Assembly: GCA_016946835.1 (NCBI GenBank)
Contig: JACVTC010000088.1
Location: 147,501 to 211,500, forward strand
Length of the DNA: 64,000 bases
From: Neocallimastix lanati (nom. inval.)
Taxonomy: Eukaryota > Neocallimastigomycota > Neocallimastigomycetes > Neocallimastigales > Neocallimastigaceae
Reading direction: 5' to 3'
The position numbers were made by a program, and so were the translations under genes. Of the stretch, positions 46,923-60,800 are shown in pieces. The notes beneath the pieces are model-generated. The model was given only the letters and a program-made list of their open reading frames with translations, made no database searches and was not told the origin of the DNA. The number at the start of each line of letters is the position of its first letter. The first letter of the stretch is position 1.

Positions 46923-49730
46923 CTTTTTTTTTTAATATTGTTTACATTGATTGATTTATTAATTTTTTTTTCTATATAATAAAATTCTAAAATGTAAAAT
47001 GTTTACCTACATTTTACATCAATGACATAAAATAAAAAATTAATTTGTGGTATTTTAATTAATTAATGTTTTATGAATTTTTTTGTATATAAACTTTAAA
47101 TTTTTTGTTTGTTTGTTTGTTTTCTTTAGTAATTAATTATAATATATATAAAATGGAAAAATATTTATACAAAATAATGATTTATTTTATTTAATTTTAT
47201 TTTATTTTATTTTATTTTATTTTATTTTATTTTTATTATATTAATAAAAAAAAAAAAAGATTTAAAATTTTAATAATTCTATTAATTAAAAGTCATATTT
47301 AATGATTTTAATAATAGAAAGTTTTTATTTTTTTTTTCTATTAATTACTATAATGCTATGTTGCAAATTAATAACAAAAAAAAAAAAAATTAATTTTATT
47401 AGTTACTTTGAAAAATATTTAATTATATGTAATTAAAAATCAATGAGAAAGGTATTATTCTACTTTTATTTATTTATTATCCAATAGTCCATTTATTTAA
47501 ATTTAAATTAATTTAATATAAAATTATTAAATATTAAAAATAAATAATAATAACAATAATATACAATATACAACTATTTTTAGAAAAAAAAATGTATTAC
47601 TCATTCTTTCATTTAACAAAATAATAACAAGGATAGTTGTATTATTAACTATGAATTTTTCATTATTATAAAATTAATTATATACAAAATTTCTTTTATT
47701 GTTTGTCTTCTTAGGAATTTGTATTTCAATTTAATGGCAAAAAAAAAAAATAAAAAGCAAAAGAAAGTAAAAAAAAAAAAAAAAAAAAAAAAAGAAAAAA
47801 AGAAAGACTTTTAAAGACATTTATTATAAATAAAGTTATTATGTACTCTATGAGTGAATAAGTATATATTATTATTATTATTAAAATTTTATGACTAGCA
47901 TAGTTTTAAAGCTATCAGAAAAAACTATTTTTCTTTTTTCTTTATATGTATGTAGAGATAAGATAAATAATATTTAATTATTAATTAATTTTTAAATATA
48001 ATATTTATAGTTTATTGTGATTAATTTTTTTTTTTTACAATTTAATTTATTCATTTATTATTATTATTTGTATGTTTTTTTTTTTTAATTTTTTAAAACA
48101 AATTTAATTTAACTTTTTTTTTTGTTAAAAAAAAATAATTTAAATAAAAATAAAAAAGTTTTAATATTATTCCCTAAAAAGGTTTTTATAAATTAAAAAA
48201 AATAATCATAATCATAATCAATTATAATCATAATAATTATTAATTAATAAAAAATTTTTATTTCCTTTATTAAATTTTTGTTGTATATATCTATATGGAG
48301 TCCTTTTTAATTAATAAATATAAAAATATAAAGAAAATAGTTTTACCATTTTTATATTATTTGTTTATTTTTTATTTTTTTTTTATATATAATATGATTA
48401 ATTTATTATTCTTATTTATAAAAAAAATAGATTAACATTAAACAATAGATACTTTAAAGCATTAATTAAAAAAAAAAAAAAAGTACTAAAAATTAAAATT
48501 CAAAATTTTAAATTTATTTAAAAAAAAAATTTAATTTAATATGCTGTAAAATAAATTATTTTATATTATTGTATCTATTCGTCTAATATATTATAATATA
48601 GTTTAAAATAATATAATGATATAATATTTTAATTCTATTTATTTTTTAAATTTTATTTTTATTTTATATTATTTTATACTATTTTTTTTTTAATTTAATT
48701 TATGTCATAATTAAAAAAGTCTAACATTAAAAAAGATTCACTTTAAACTTTATTAATTATAAATATTGAATTAAATCTTTAGTTGAATGGAAAATTTAAT
48801 ATGTAAAATAAACATATAAAATTAATACTATTTGCAAAAAAATAAAAAAAAAATTTGAAAAAAATGATGTCATTTAAAATAAAAAAATAAAAAAAACTAT
48901 ATAAAATATTAAAAATTTTATACAAATGAAATATTTAATAATGTTTTTAATAATACTATAATTATTAGTAATATTTTTTTTATTCTTATTTTAATTTTAA
49001 TATATGTATATTTATATAAAATGGCATGTTAATAACTAAAATGAAACATGAATCCAAATAAAGTAATATGTACACTTTTATTTTATTATTATTCTTTTGT
49101 ATTATTTATTTATTAGTAATACGATATACAATGAAATAACATTTTAATCGGTATAATAAAACATGATTTAAGCTATTTTTTTTTTTTTTTTGAAATATAA
49201 ATATATATACATAAAAAAAAATTATTATGTAATAAAAATTTAATGATTAAAATAAAATAAAAAAAAAAAAAAAGATATAAACACAAAAATATAAAACATT
49301 ATTAATTATTTGTATAGATATATATATTTTTTCCATTTTACTAATACTTTAACATATTAATATAGGAATAATTTGTTTTAAGTTATTCTTTAATTTTTTT
49401 TTAAATTTTAACGATTTGTATATAACCTATACATGAATAAAAATCATGATTATTATTTATTTATTTTTTTTTGAATTTTAACAATTTATATTAACATATA
49501 ATTAAATAGGAAGTATTAAAGTATTTTTTGAATGAAAAATAATTATTATTGACATAGATAATAATAATATGTACTATACTCATCCAAATAGTTATTATAT
49601 GATTTTTTTTTACTTTGTTTTACTTTCTTTTTTTTTTTTTTTTTTTTTTTTTTTCTTTCTTTTCTATGTAATTGAATATATTTTGGTTATTCATTTGTTT
49701 TATGATATGAAAGTTTTATTTTATGTTATT

Positions 49731-49975
49731 CAATCTGTACTTTAATTATATTCATATTCTACTATTTTATTTTATTTTATTTTATTTTATTCAACCTGTA
49801 CTTTATATTCATATTCTACTATTTATTTTATTTTATTTTATTCAATCTGTACTTTAATTATATTCATATTCTACTATTTATTTTATTTTATTTTATTTTA
49901 TTTTATTTTATTTTATTTTATTTTATTCAATCTGTACTTTAATTATATTCATATTCTACTTTTTATTTTATTTTA
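49731..49975. repeat. Minisatellite, four inverted cores
   Basis: CAATCTGTACTTTAATTATA...TTCTACTA occurs at about 49731, 49792, 49843 and 49928, separated by (TTTTA)n. It is the reverse complement of the second core variant of the 28.6-29.3 kb array. Confidence 0.9.
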
Positions 49976-52900
49976 CTTCTGATTCAAAATATTGATAAAA
50001 AAGGAAATAAATTAATAAATTTACTTTACGTATATTTACTCTATATATCAAATATCTATTATAAATGAAAAATGGAGTCAACAGATGTATTATGAAATAG
50101 TTTATTTAATATCAAATAATACTATTTTATTATTTAATAAAGTTTAAAAAATATTCCTATTTACTATGAATATTTATTTCAAGGTAGTATTTATTATTAA
50201 AGTTTTAATCTACATTATATAATAAAATATATAATTAATAAAGTTACATTAAGCTGTAATCCTATTTTATTTAAAAAAAATATAATATATAATAAAATAA
50301 GATAAAACTCTAATCCTAATATTTTTATTTATATAGAGTTATTTTTTAAATTAAAATAAAAATAAAAATAGTCTTTATTATCACATATTAATTTTTGAAA
50401 TATTCAATAATAATTAATTATTATTATTATTTTTTTATTTTTCATTAATCTTTTTTTTTTTTTTTTTTTTTTTTTATTTTACTTTATATATATAGAGAGA
50501 GAGATATGAAATTCAATTTTAGAACAAATGATTATTGAAAATGATGACTAATCTTTACATCTTTAAAAATACGATTTCAATTTTAGAATTGAATTTAAAT
50601 AAAGAAAAAAAAAAAAAGACTGTATTAATGGAGAGTATAGAATGTATAATTTTCATTTAATATTCTTTCTAGAAATATTATTTAAACGTTTTAACTCAAA
50701 TTTATACTAATTAAATAAAAAATAGTTTTAAAAAACAAAAAAAAAAAAAAAAAAAAAAAAAGGAAAAAGGGTATTTTAAGAAGTAGTATAGTTTTTAATA
50801 AATTGAAATAAATAAAATATTTATTTAATATTCTTTTCTTCTTTGAGATAAAAAAAATATAATTTTTTTTTCATTTCATATATGAAGTTATTAACTAAAA
50901 TTCAAATTTATAAAATAAATAATAATTATAAAAAAAAAAAAAAAAGAATAAGCTATTCTAAGAAATAGTATAGTTTCAATATTATTATTTTTTTTTTAAA
51001 GGAAAAGTCATGATTTTTTTTTTATTATTATTATTATATTTTATTATTTTATTATTTTTATTATTTTATTTTATTATTTGATATAATTTGTGTAGTGAAC
51101 ACTAAATTCTGATATTGATTGATTTGTAGCCAATCGTTGTTGATTATAAATTAAAAATTAATAAATAAAGTTTTTATTTTATTTTATTTCTTTTTTTATT
51201 GAATTAATCATAAGGACATTAAATTAAATACAATATTAAAAAAGGTAATTATTATATTTATATTATTAAATGAGATTAAATTTATTTATACATATATACA
51301 TATTAATATATATAATATGGATGCTTTTTTTTTTTTTTTAATATCCGCCATAAAAAAAAGCTATAATAAACTAAATATAATTATTTTTATTTTTATTTCT
51401 TTATTTTTTATTTTAGATAAGGAATATAATAATTATATTAAATATATAGGATAGTAAGATATTTTTTATTATAAAAAATTTTTATAATCAATGATATTAT
51501 TTTTATTTTACTTTTTTTTCTTTTATTAATAATAATAATATTATTATTATTATTAAAATCCATAATTACAGAATAATTAATAAACAATGGGGAAAGAATC
51601 AATGTATTAAGTAAAAATAATAATAATAATAATAATAATTCCATATATACATTTAGAAATTAATATTTTTTTGTGAATGTTTACTAAAATTATTAATATT
51701 TTATATTATACTATTTTTATGATATTACTGATTTCAATTACTTTAGCTACAATTATTATATATAAACTTTTTTATGATTTCTTTCATAATATTTCATATT
51801 CATTGATGTATAGGAACAGAAACAAACAAACAAACAATTATCAATCTATATTTATATGAAACTCTTTATGATTTTTTAAAAAAAAAAAAAAAAAAAGGAA
51901 ATAAATATATAGTAACAAGAATAAAATTTTGTTTATATAAGTTTTTTTTTAGGTTAATCTTTAAGAAAAGAAAAAAAAAATCACATTTTAAATATAATCC
52001 ATTAAGATGTTAAAACAAATGTTTAATAAAATTTTATGATTTAAAGTTATTCCGATTTTTAGATTTATATTTATATATATTTAATAATTTATTTAATAAT
52101 ATAATATATTTAATATTTTATAATTTATATTTCTATTTATTTTTATGATATATTTTTTATGTAATATTTATAATTGAATATATATTATATATTTTTTATT
52201 TCTATTTTTTTTTTTTTGATTATTAATTTATTCCTTTTATGGATATAATAAATATAATGAATAATCTTTAAAAGAAGTTTTTTAATTTTATTTCAAATTT
52301 GGTTATTTTAAATAAATAATTAAATAAATAAATAAAAAACAATTTATATATAAAATAAACTTTATATAAACTTATTTTAATTATTATATTTATTAAAATT
52401 TTTAAATAATAAATAATGAATAATACTGAATAATATTTAAATAATAAATAATTGAATAATACTGAATAATATAAAAGTATGACTATATAAAATAATCTTT
52501 TTATTCTTTGTAGGAATAGATTAATAAATTAAATTTTATACTTATTACTGGTAAATAGGCATTAATAATTTTTGAAATTATTTTAATATATGAGATAAAA
52601 TGTATAATTTTATAATTTTAGAGAGCTTAATTAAAAACTTTTTTTTTTTTTTTTAATTAAAATTTGAATGATTTTACTCCTTTAAAAAAAAAAAAATATT
52701 GACATTGGTTTATTATTGGTAATAGTAAGGATTAGTTCGGTTAATAAAATACCTAAAATGATTAATTTCAGAATAGATATATAAATTTCGAATTTTTTTT
52801 TTAATAAAAAAAGAGAGAGAAAAAAATTAAAAATATTATATTTTTTATTTATATTTATAGTAAAAGAATAACAATAAACATTGAAAAAGAGGATAAACAT

Positions 52901-53803
52901 TAAAATATTAAAAAATAATAAAAAAATAATAATTTACTTTTTTTTTTTTAATGAGTTTATTTATTAACATTAAAGTAACTCCCCCCAAAAAAATTAATGA
53001 ATAAAAAAAAGGTCATCTACTTTTTTTTTTTTTTAATTTTATTTTTAATTTTTAATTTTTAATTTTAATTTTAACTTTAATTTAAATTTTTTATTTTATC
53101 TTTCTTTCTTTTTTTTTTCTTTTCAATAATTAAGAAAATAGGTTTAAACTGTTTTAAATTTTATATCATAATTAAAATTTATATATAAAATAATTATAAT
53201 AATAATAATAATAATTAAAGAGAGTTGTCGTTCTGTTCTGTTACAAACTTTATATATAAAATAATTCTATAGTTTGCATTTGTTACAGAATTTAATTTAT
53301 TTATTTATCTAATTATTTATTTACTTATTTATTTTATTTCATTTTTCTTTAATTAATCATATTTTATATATATTAAAATTTACTGCTATAATAAGTAATA
53401 TTAACATTTGATACAAAAAGAAAATTAAAAAAAATTCTTTCTAAAACTTTTATGGATATAAGAATATATGAAAGAAATTGGAAATAGAAAATAAAAAATA
53501 AAGGATAAAAATAAAATTTGATACATTTTAGTAAATCGTATCAGAAAAATAAAGTTTGAGGAATTATCATTTTTTCTTTTTTTTCTTTTTTTTCTTTTTT
53601 TTCTTTTTTTTCTTTTTTTTTTTCCATCAATATTTTTGTATTCTTTTGTATTCCCTTGTACTCATATCACTCCTACATAAAAGGAAAAAAAATATTACAC
53701 ATCATAAATAATAATAAAAAAAAAAGGATAAATAAATATACATTAAAAGTTTACTTTTTCTTTTTTTTTTTGTACCATAAATTTTTTATTTCTTAGAAAC
53801 ACA

Positions 53804-53835
<32 letters not shown>

Positions 53836-55484
53836 ATGTATATATAAATTATTATTTTTACACTTTTATATATATTTTTATATTTTATATATATTTTTAT
53901 ATTTTATATATATTTTTTTATATATATATTTAGATTTTATATTTAGATTTTTATATTTTTTTTATTTTTTTTTTTTTACATTAAGATTTTATATATATTT
54001 TTATATTTTATATTTAAGATTTTATACATACATTTTACATTGTTTGCCTAAAAAAAAAAAAAGATTTTTTTATTTTATTTTTTTTGAACTGACATAGAGT
54101 TTTCTCTAAAAATATTAGTAATAAAGTTTTTTTTTTATTTTTCCAATTATAGTAATTATGACATATCAATAATTTAATATCAAATGATTATTATTATTGT
54201 TACTATTAATTATTGTTACTATTAATTATTATTATTATTATTAAGATTTTAATAAAAGTCACACATTTAATATATTGTATAAAATTAAATTAAAAATATA
54301 AAGTTTATGATATTAAAAATTTTGTATTATTTAAAAACTTTTTTTTTTTTTAATGTTTAACACTGATCATCCATAATAAGCCAGAATTTATAAATAAATA
54401 ATAATAATACTGAAAAATAAAATAAATAGATAAAAATAAATAATTAAAAATAATAAATAAATAAATAAATAAAATTAATAAATAAATAAAATAAAATAAA
54501 TAAATAAATAAAAATACTAAATTAAATAATTATATAATGATAATTGATTATATTTTATAATATTTTATTATTAATTTATTTTTAATTATAAACCTATTGG
54601 ATAATAATAATAATAATAATAATTAAAATCTCTTAATATGAATTGATTATAATAAAGACAAAAGCGATATTAATAAAAAAAAATAATTAAATATTAAATT
54701 AATTATATTTTAATTAATAAAAATAATAAAAAGTAAATAATAAATAATAAAAAAAAAAAAATAAAAAAATAAAAGTAATGAAAGTTTTAAAAAATAATTT
54801 CTTAATAAAATTAAATAGTAATTAATTTCAGTAGAATAAAAATAAAAAGAATGATCTGCTTTCCAATATTTAATTTTTTTTTTAATTAAATTAATTCTAT
54901 TATTTATTTTTAAACTTTTTTATCTTTTTCTTTTTTTTATTTTTTTTTTTATCTTTCTATTTATTTTTTATTTTTTATTTTTTAATGTAGATTTACATAC
55001 ATATTTTTATGAATTAAATGACTCTGTTTTATTTTTTTATTAAAAATTTTTTTTTCTATCTATTTATTTTTATTCTATTTATTTATTTATTAATATTTAT
55101 CTATTAATATTTATCTATTAATATTTATCTATTAATATTTATTATTTGATTTAATTGAATAATAATTATTTTATGGATAATTTATTGAAAATAATGGATA
55201 GTTTAGTCATTTCTATTGAAAGTTTAGAAATTTTTATTGACTACTATTCCACCTTTTATTTCATTTTATTCTTTTTTTTTTTTTTTTCCTATTATTATAT
55301 TCGTATTATCAAAATCCCTTAATGTATCAATTTTTTTATGGAGGTATAATAGTAAAATAAAAGTTTAATTTATAAAATTATATGTTATCTATTTATATCC
55401 ATTTTTACATTAAATATTCCAAAGGTATCAATTTAAACGTATACATAATAAAATAAGTAAATAGATAAATACATTAATGATAAA

Positions 55485-55615
55485 TAAATATATTATTAAT
55501 AAATAAATACATTATTAATAAATAAATACATCAATAATATAATAAATAAATTATTAATAAATAAATACATTATTAATAAATAAATACATCAATAATATAA
55601 TAAATAAATTAATAA
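55485..55615. repeat. Nested tandem repeat of ATAAATACATTATTAATAA type
   Basis: Alternating ACATTATTAATAAATAA and ACATCAATAATATAATAAA segments recur, the larger period being roughly 60 bp. Confidence 0.75.
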
Positions 55616-56122
55616 ATTAGTATATATAATTAATGAAGTAAAAATTAGACCATTTCTTATTATAGTAATTTTTTTAATTTTCATTATCATTCTTATATTT
55701 TTATATATATATTTATAAAATAAATATTAATGCTTTCAATTCTGCACCTACATTAAAAGTTGACAAATTCTCACTGACTCATAAATAATTCAAATACCAT
55801 TATTATAATACTATATATATATATATATATTTTTATTTTTTTACAAATAAAATAAAATAAATAATAAATAAATAAATAATTCTTTAATAATAGTAGTAAT
55901 ATTACAGAAACTTATAAAAGTTGATATTTAATATTAAGGGTTCACTATAATAGTACTAATATTAAATTTCCAATTTTTATAATTATTATTTTACAGCTTT
56001 ATTTTTAGTTTTGTATAATTAATATTAATTTTTTAAGTAATTAAATAAAAAAAAAAAAATAAATAAAAAAGTACAGAAAAAATATATAAATATGAAATAC
56101 TTTTGTTCAATGAAAAAAAAGT

Positions 56123-56500
56123 TTTATGTTTTTTAATTATTATATTTAAAATATAAACATGACAAATTGATACAAAAAAAAAAAATTAAATAAATAAAAA
56201 TAAAATAAAATAAAATAAAATAAAATAAAATAAAATAAAATAAATATATAATGATATATAATAATAATAATAAATATATTTTATTCTTTAGGAAAAAACT
56301 ATAAAAAAAAGTTTTTTTTTTTTCTTCTTCTTATTTTATGTTTTTTAATTATTATATTTAAAATATAAACATGACAAATTAATACAAAATAAATAAATAA
56401 ATAAATAAATAAAATAAAATAAAATAAAATAAATATATAATTACATATATAATAATAATAATAATAAATATATTTTATTCTATAAAAAAAAGTTTTTTTT
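56123..56500. repeat. 212-bp tandem duplication
   Basis: TTTATGTTTTTTAATTATTA through TATATTTTATTCT occurs from 56123 and from 56335. The copies differ in (AAAAT)n length. Confidence 0.85.
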
Positions 56501-57149
56501 TCTTCTTCTTCTTATTTTTATTATTATTTTCATTATAATTAAAATCAGTTAACATTCAAAGGTAAATTTCATATTTCATAAAATTTTCTATTAATATTTT
56601 GTCTCTCAATCTTTATTAAAAAATTTTATTAATTTATGATAACCATTATTATGATATCATGATATCATATATTAATTTTAGTTTACTACTACTACTACTA
56701 CTACTATATTTTATTTTATTTTATTTTATGCATAGGAATTAATAAAAGATAAATTATTTTTTTTTATAAAGTTAATTTCTCAATTAATCATTATTAATAG
56801 AATGATGATGATTATTACTAGTTTCTATTATTTATTTATATATTTATTTAATTATTTCCTATTTATTTATTATGTAAAGGTTAGATATATATTTTTAATA
56901 ATTTAAATTTTGGATTTTATTAATAATAATAATAATAATAATTAATATATCAATAAAACTTTTTTACTAATAGCTAAAAACAATAACATATATAAAAAAT
57001 GAAATCATAATAATAATAATATATAATAATATAAAAAAAAAATAAAAAAAAATAGATTCTATTTATTATTATTTCATATTATTATAATTACTTGTTAATC
57101 CTGAAAGCAATAATTATATGGCTTTATTTATATATTAATTATTATTATT

Positions 57150-57830
57150 TAATTGGATACCGCATTTGGTTTCAGCCCCTCAGGTGCAAGTGTTGAATAT
57201 TGAGGTAGTCACACACTTCCTTTTTATAAAGGCAGAATTGTATAATTGTCCCTTTACTGATTGTTTCAGCATTGGCACTCGGATACCCATATTATTGCTA
57301 AGAATATTTCTCGTACTTTTTCTCCGAGTGCTTCTTTGAAGCGAGGCCAATATAATCTAACCCATAGAGTTTCATATTAGCACCCTTGGCAAATGCGATC
57401 CATGTCAGAAAGAAATACAAATTAATAGAAAAATAATATATTTATATCACAGGTTAGAATATATATATCTACATGGACACATGAAATCATGTACCTAAAC
57501 ACTAGTAATTCCCTCTTAAATATACCGTACTGGGGCAACCCTCTCAATGAGTTCAAGTTTAAGTATCTATGCTAATAGTCATTATCTATAGAAGGTATAG
57601 AAGGGGGACATTCTTAGGGGATCGTGCATTTTGCAAAATGCACAAATGCGAAACGCTCTAGATTCCATTCTTACCTGTAACCCAAACCACTATATTCCAA
57701 AAAAACCTCTTGTGAGGAAAACCTGGAAAATGGTCATAGGGAGGGATCAAACCAAGGAGCTTTATATATGCTAGCCCATGGACTAACAACAAGAATAGAA
57801 CCTTGGTTCCATATATATATCAGAAAATTA
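57150..57830 (-). other. GC-richer island of unknown nature, possible SINE-like element
   Basis: Compared with tens of kb around it this island is strikingly rich in G and C and has no open frame. It ends sharply in low-complexity DNA on both sides. It includes a perfect 20-bp palindrome GTGCATTTTG/CAAAATGCAC at about 57625-57644. The minus strand ends with ...GGGGCTGAAACCAA near 57166, followed by AT simple sequence, as a retroposon tail might look. Polymerase-III-type boxes lie at its other end (57699-57798). It could be a composite SINE, a relic DNA transposon or a structural RNA locus. Confidence 0.45.
57699..57798 (-). ncRNA. Candidate RNA polymerase III transcript
   Basis: On the minus strand an A-box-like TAGTCCATGGG (57785-57775) matches the TRGYNNARNNG consensus at 10 of 11 positions. 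A B-box-like GGTTTGATCCC (57753-57743) differs from GGTTCGANNCC at one base. A CCTC/GAGG mini-hairpin followed by T7 (57705-57699) would end a transcript of about 100 nt. The box spacing (32 nt) is short but possible. It does not fold into a convincing tRNA. Prediction only. Confidence 0.35.
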
Positions 57831-60800
57831 AATATCCACTTTTTTTTTTTTTTTTTTTTTTTTATTTTATTTTTTATATTTTTATTAATTTATTATATAA
57901 TGATACAACTTTATACAATTATCAATACAAAAAAAAAATAATGAAAAATAATGAAAAGTAATAATAATAATACATAATAATAATAATAATCATACATAAA
58001 AATAATAAAATAATGAATATATAAAATAAAATAATGAATATATAAAATAAAATAATGAATATATAAATAATAATAATGATAATAATACATAATAATAATA
58101 ATGAGATTATTCAAATCCTTTGATATAGCCAGTGTAACCAATGACATTAAAAATTTTCTTTTAGATTTAGAATCAAAACTTAAAATTTAATTTAGCTGGT
58201 GATACAAAAAAAAAAAAAAAATTTATTATTTTTTTTTTTTTTTTATGTTCCATTAAATAAATTAATTTATATATTATATTAATTTAATTTAGTATGGAAT
58301 CTTTTTATGATAATTTTTTTTGTTTATTTTTATTTTTTTTTTTTTAACATTATATAGTTATGAGAATTAGAAAAGGTTGAAGATTCAATCTTATGGTCAT
58401 TTAATTTGGTATAAATCTATTCATTATTTATTTTTATACTATATTATATACATTATTAGAAGGTTATAGGGCCATTATATCTTCAAATACTTTTATATAT
58501 ATTTTATGTAAATACATTTTTTTTTTAAGGTCTATAGATTAATAATAATGAAAGAATAACAATATAAATATTATAATATTATAAACATTATAAACAAAAC
58601 ATTATAAACATAATAAAATATATAATATAAAAAAAAAAAAGAAAAAAAAGAAAAAAGAAAATAAAATATTTTAGATTATATCATATTGACATCATAGTGT
58701 ATGTAAATATATATCATTTTTATTAATTTATATTTAATATATATTTTTTATATATATATATATAACTTTGCTTTTATTATTTTATATTTCAATAGGTATA
58801 AATTTTAAGTGATCAATAAATTACTATAATATTAAATACCTATTTATACAAAGTATCTACAGATATTGTTAAAATTTCTCTTTAATTATTGTTTATTTTA
58901 TTATATTTAAATATAAAATTTAATAAAGATTTAATATACAGATCATTTAAATCATAAAATTCTTGTTATTATTATAAAATAAATATTAATATTTATATAG
59001 AAAGCATTTAATAAATTAATAATATTAATATTGATTATTTATTAGTCATTTATTTATTTATTTGTTATTTATTTATTTATTTAAAATTAAATTTTTTAAA
59101 TATAATGTTAAAAATATATATATATATATTTTAGGCAATTATTTTATTTATAATAATACTTATTACTAATACTAATAATTATAATATTATAAATGGATTA
59201 TTTTTTAATATTAATTGATAAATACATTATTAAAAGGTATATCAAAATTCCACTTTATATATATATATATTTATTAGTGAATCATTAAAGTATTATTAAT
59301 TTAATACAATATATGAAAAATTCATCATACTTATTTATTATTATTATTTTTTTTTTTTAAAAAAAAAAAAATTAGTCAATAAAATCTAAAATAATATAAA
59401 TCTTTTCTGTATTTATTGAGTCATGATTTAAAGATTGCATCACCTCGGTTTAATTATCACTTTCTAATCTAATTATTAAATTAATAATAACGATAAGAAA
59501 ATTCCATTAAATAGTAATTTTTATTATTGTTATTATTATTTCTTATTTCTTATTTCTTATTTTAATTAGTTTTGTCTACCAAAAAATATTATACTTTTAG
59601 GCATTAACATTACCATTTTTAACAGTTGAAAATATAATATATTGATATATGTATATTAATAATATGAAAAAAATTATATATATATATATATATATATAAA
59701 GAAATGATTAGGAAAAATTAAAAAGTTAATGAATATAACTTCAATTAAAAAAAAATAATAATAATAATAAACATCTATTATTTGTAATCTATCTATTTTA
59801 GAAAAAATATTATTACAAAAAACTAATTAATCAATAAATAGCTTTTGTTTTTTTTTTAATTTTATTTTTTTTCTTTTAAAAATATATATACATTTTTTTA
59901 TATTAGAAATTATAATTAAGAGTTAAAATAAAATAAAATAAAAAAAAAAAAAATTAAAATCCACTTTTAATGTAATATCCATTATTTAAATCTAATTTTA
60001 AAAAAAAAAAAAAACAATATATATATGTATGTATATATATTGTTTTTTTTTTTATATTTTTTAAAATTTTGAAATATGGTGAATGTTAATGAAATAAAAA
60101 TGATATAACATGATAATAAAAACTTTAATTATTAATAAATTATTTTATGAATAATTACACAAAAAATAAATTAGATTAATTATTATAACGTGATATAAAA
60201 TAGATTTATGTAAAATCATAAATTCTATACGAATATATAAAATTAATATAAATATAAAATTTATATAACATATAAAAAATTTAAAAATTTTAAAAGTTTT
60301 ATTTTAATTATTTTATTTGCATTATATTTTTATATGATATAATTATAATTATTATAATTATTATTAATCTTTTATTATTTATATTTTATTTTTTATAATC
60401 TTCAACATAATAATTAATTCTTATTGTTTTAAAATGGTTTTTAATTAAGGAGTATTATTATATAAAGAATACTTTTTTCTTTTTATTTATTCTTTGTCTT
60501 TTTCAACAATATTATATTTATGTAATAATAAGAATATGATATTCTAAATATTAATATTTTAAATTAAATAAAAATAGTTTATAATAAATAAATTAATAAG
60601 TTATATTCTTCTGTCTCCCTAAAAAAACTTCAAGGAACCAGAGTTATATTATTAATCAAAATGGATTTATGATACATTAAATATAATTTTTTTTTTAAAA
60701 TAAATAAATAAATAAATAATAAATAGATAAATAAATAAATAAATAGATAAATAAATAAGACTTATATTAATATAATTAGTAATAATAGTTATAAATATTT

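Larger units (their letters stand above)
42075..57149. other. 15 kb gene-free AT-rich region
   Basis: No frame longer than chance, no protein-like segment and no RNA gene were recognised. Contents: homopolymers up to about 35, (TTA)n at about 46780-46925, a ~100-bp duplication (44950-45146), a minisatellite block (49731-49975), (TTTTTTTTC)n at about 53570-53625, (TA)n at 53812-53834, a 63-bp-type repeat (55485-55615) and a 212-bp duplication (56123-56500). Small C-rich patches at 45290-45325 may be transposon traces. Confidence 0.6.

Noticed and set aside
46708-46935. 75-codon frame rich in Ile, Leu and Tyr
   Set aside because: Its body is a (TTA)n microsatellite.
51677-51859. 60-codon hydrophobic frame
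   Set aside because: It is short, with chance-level length for this composition, no neighbouring gene signals and no conserved motif.
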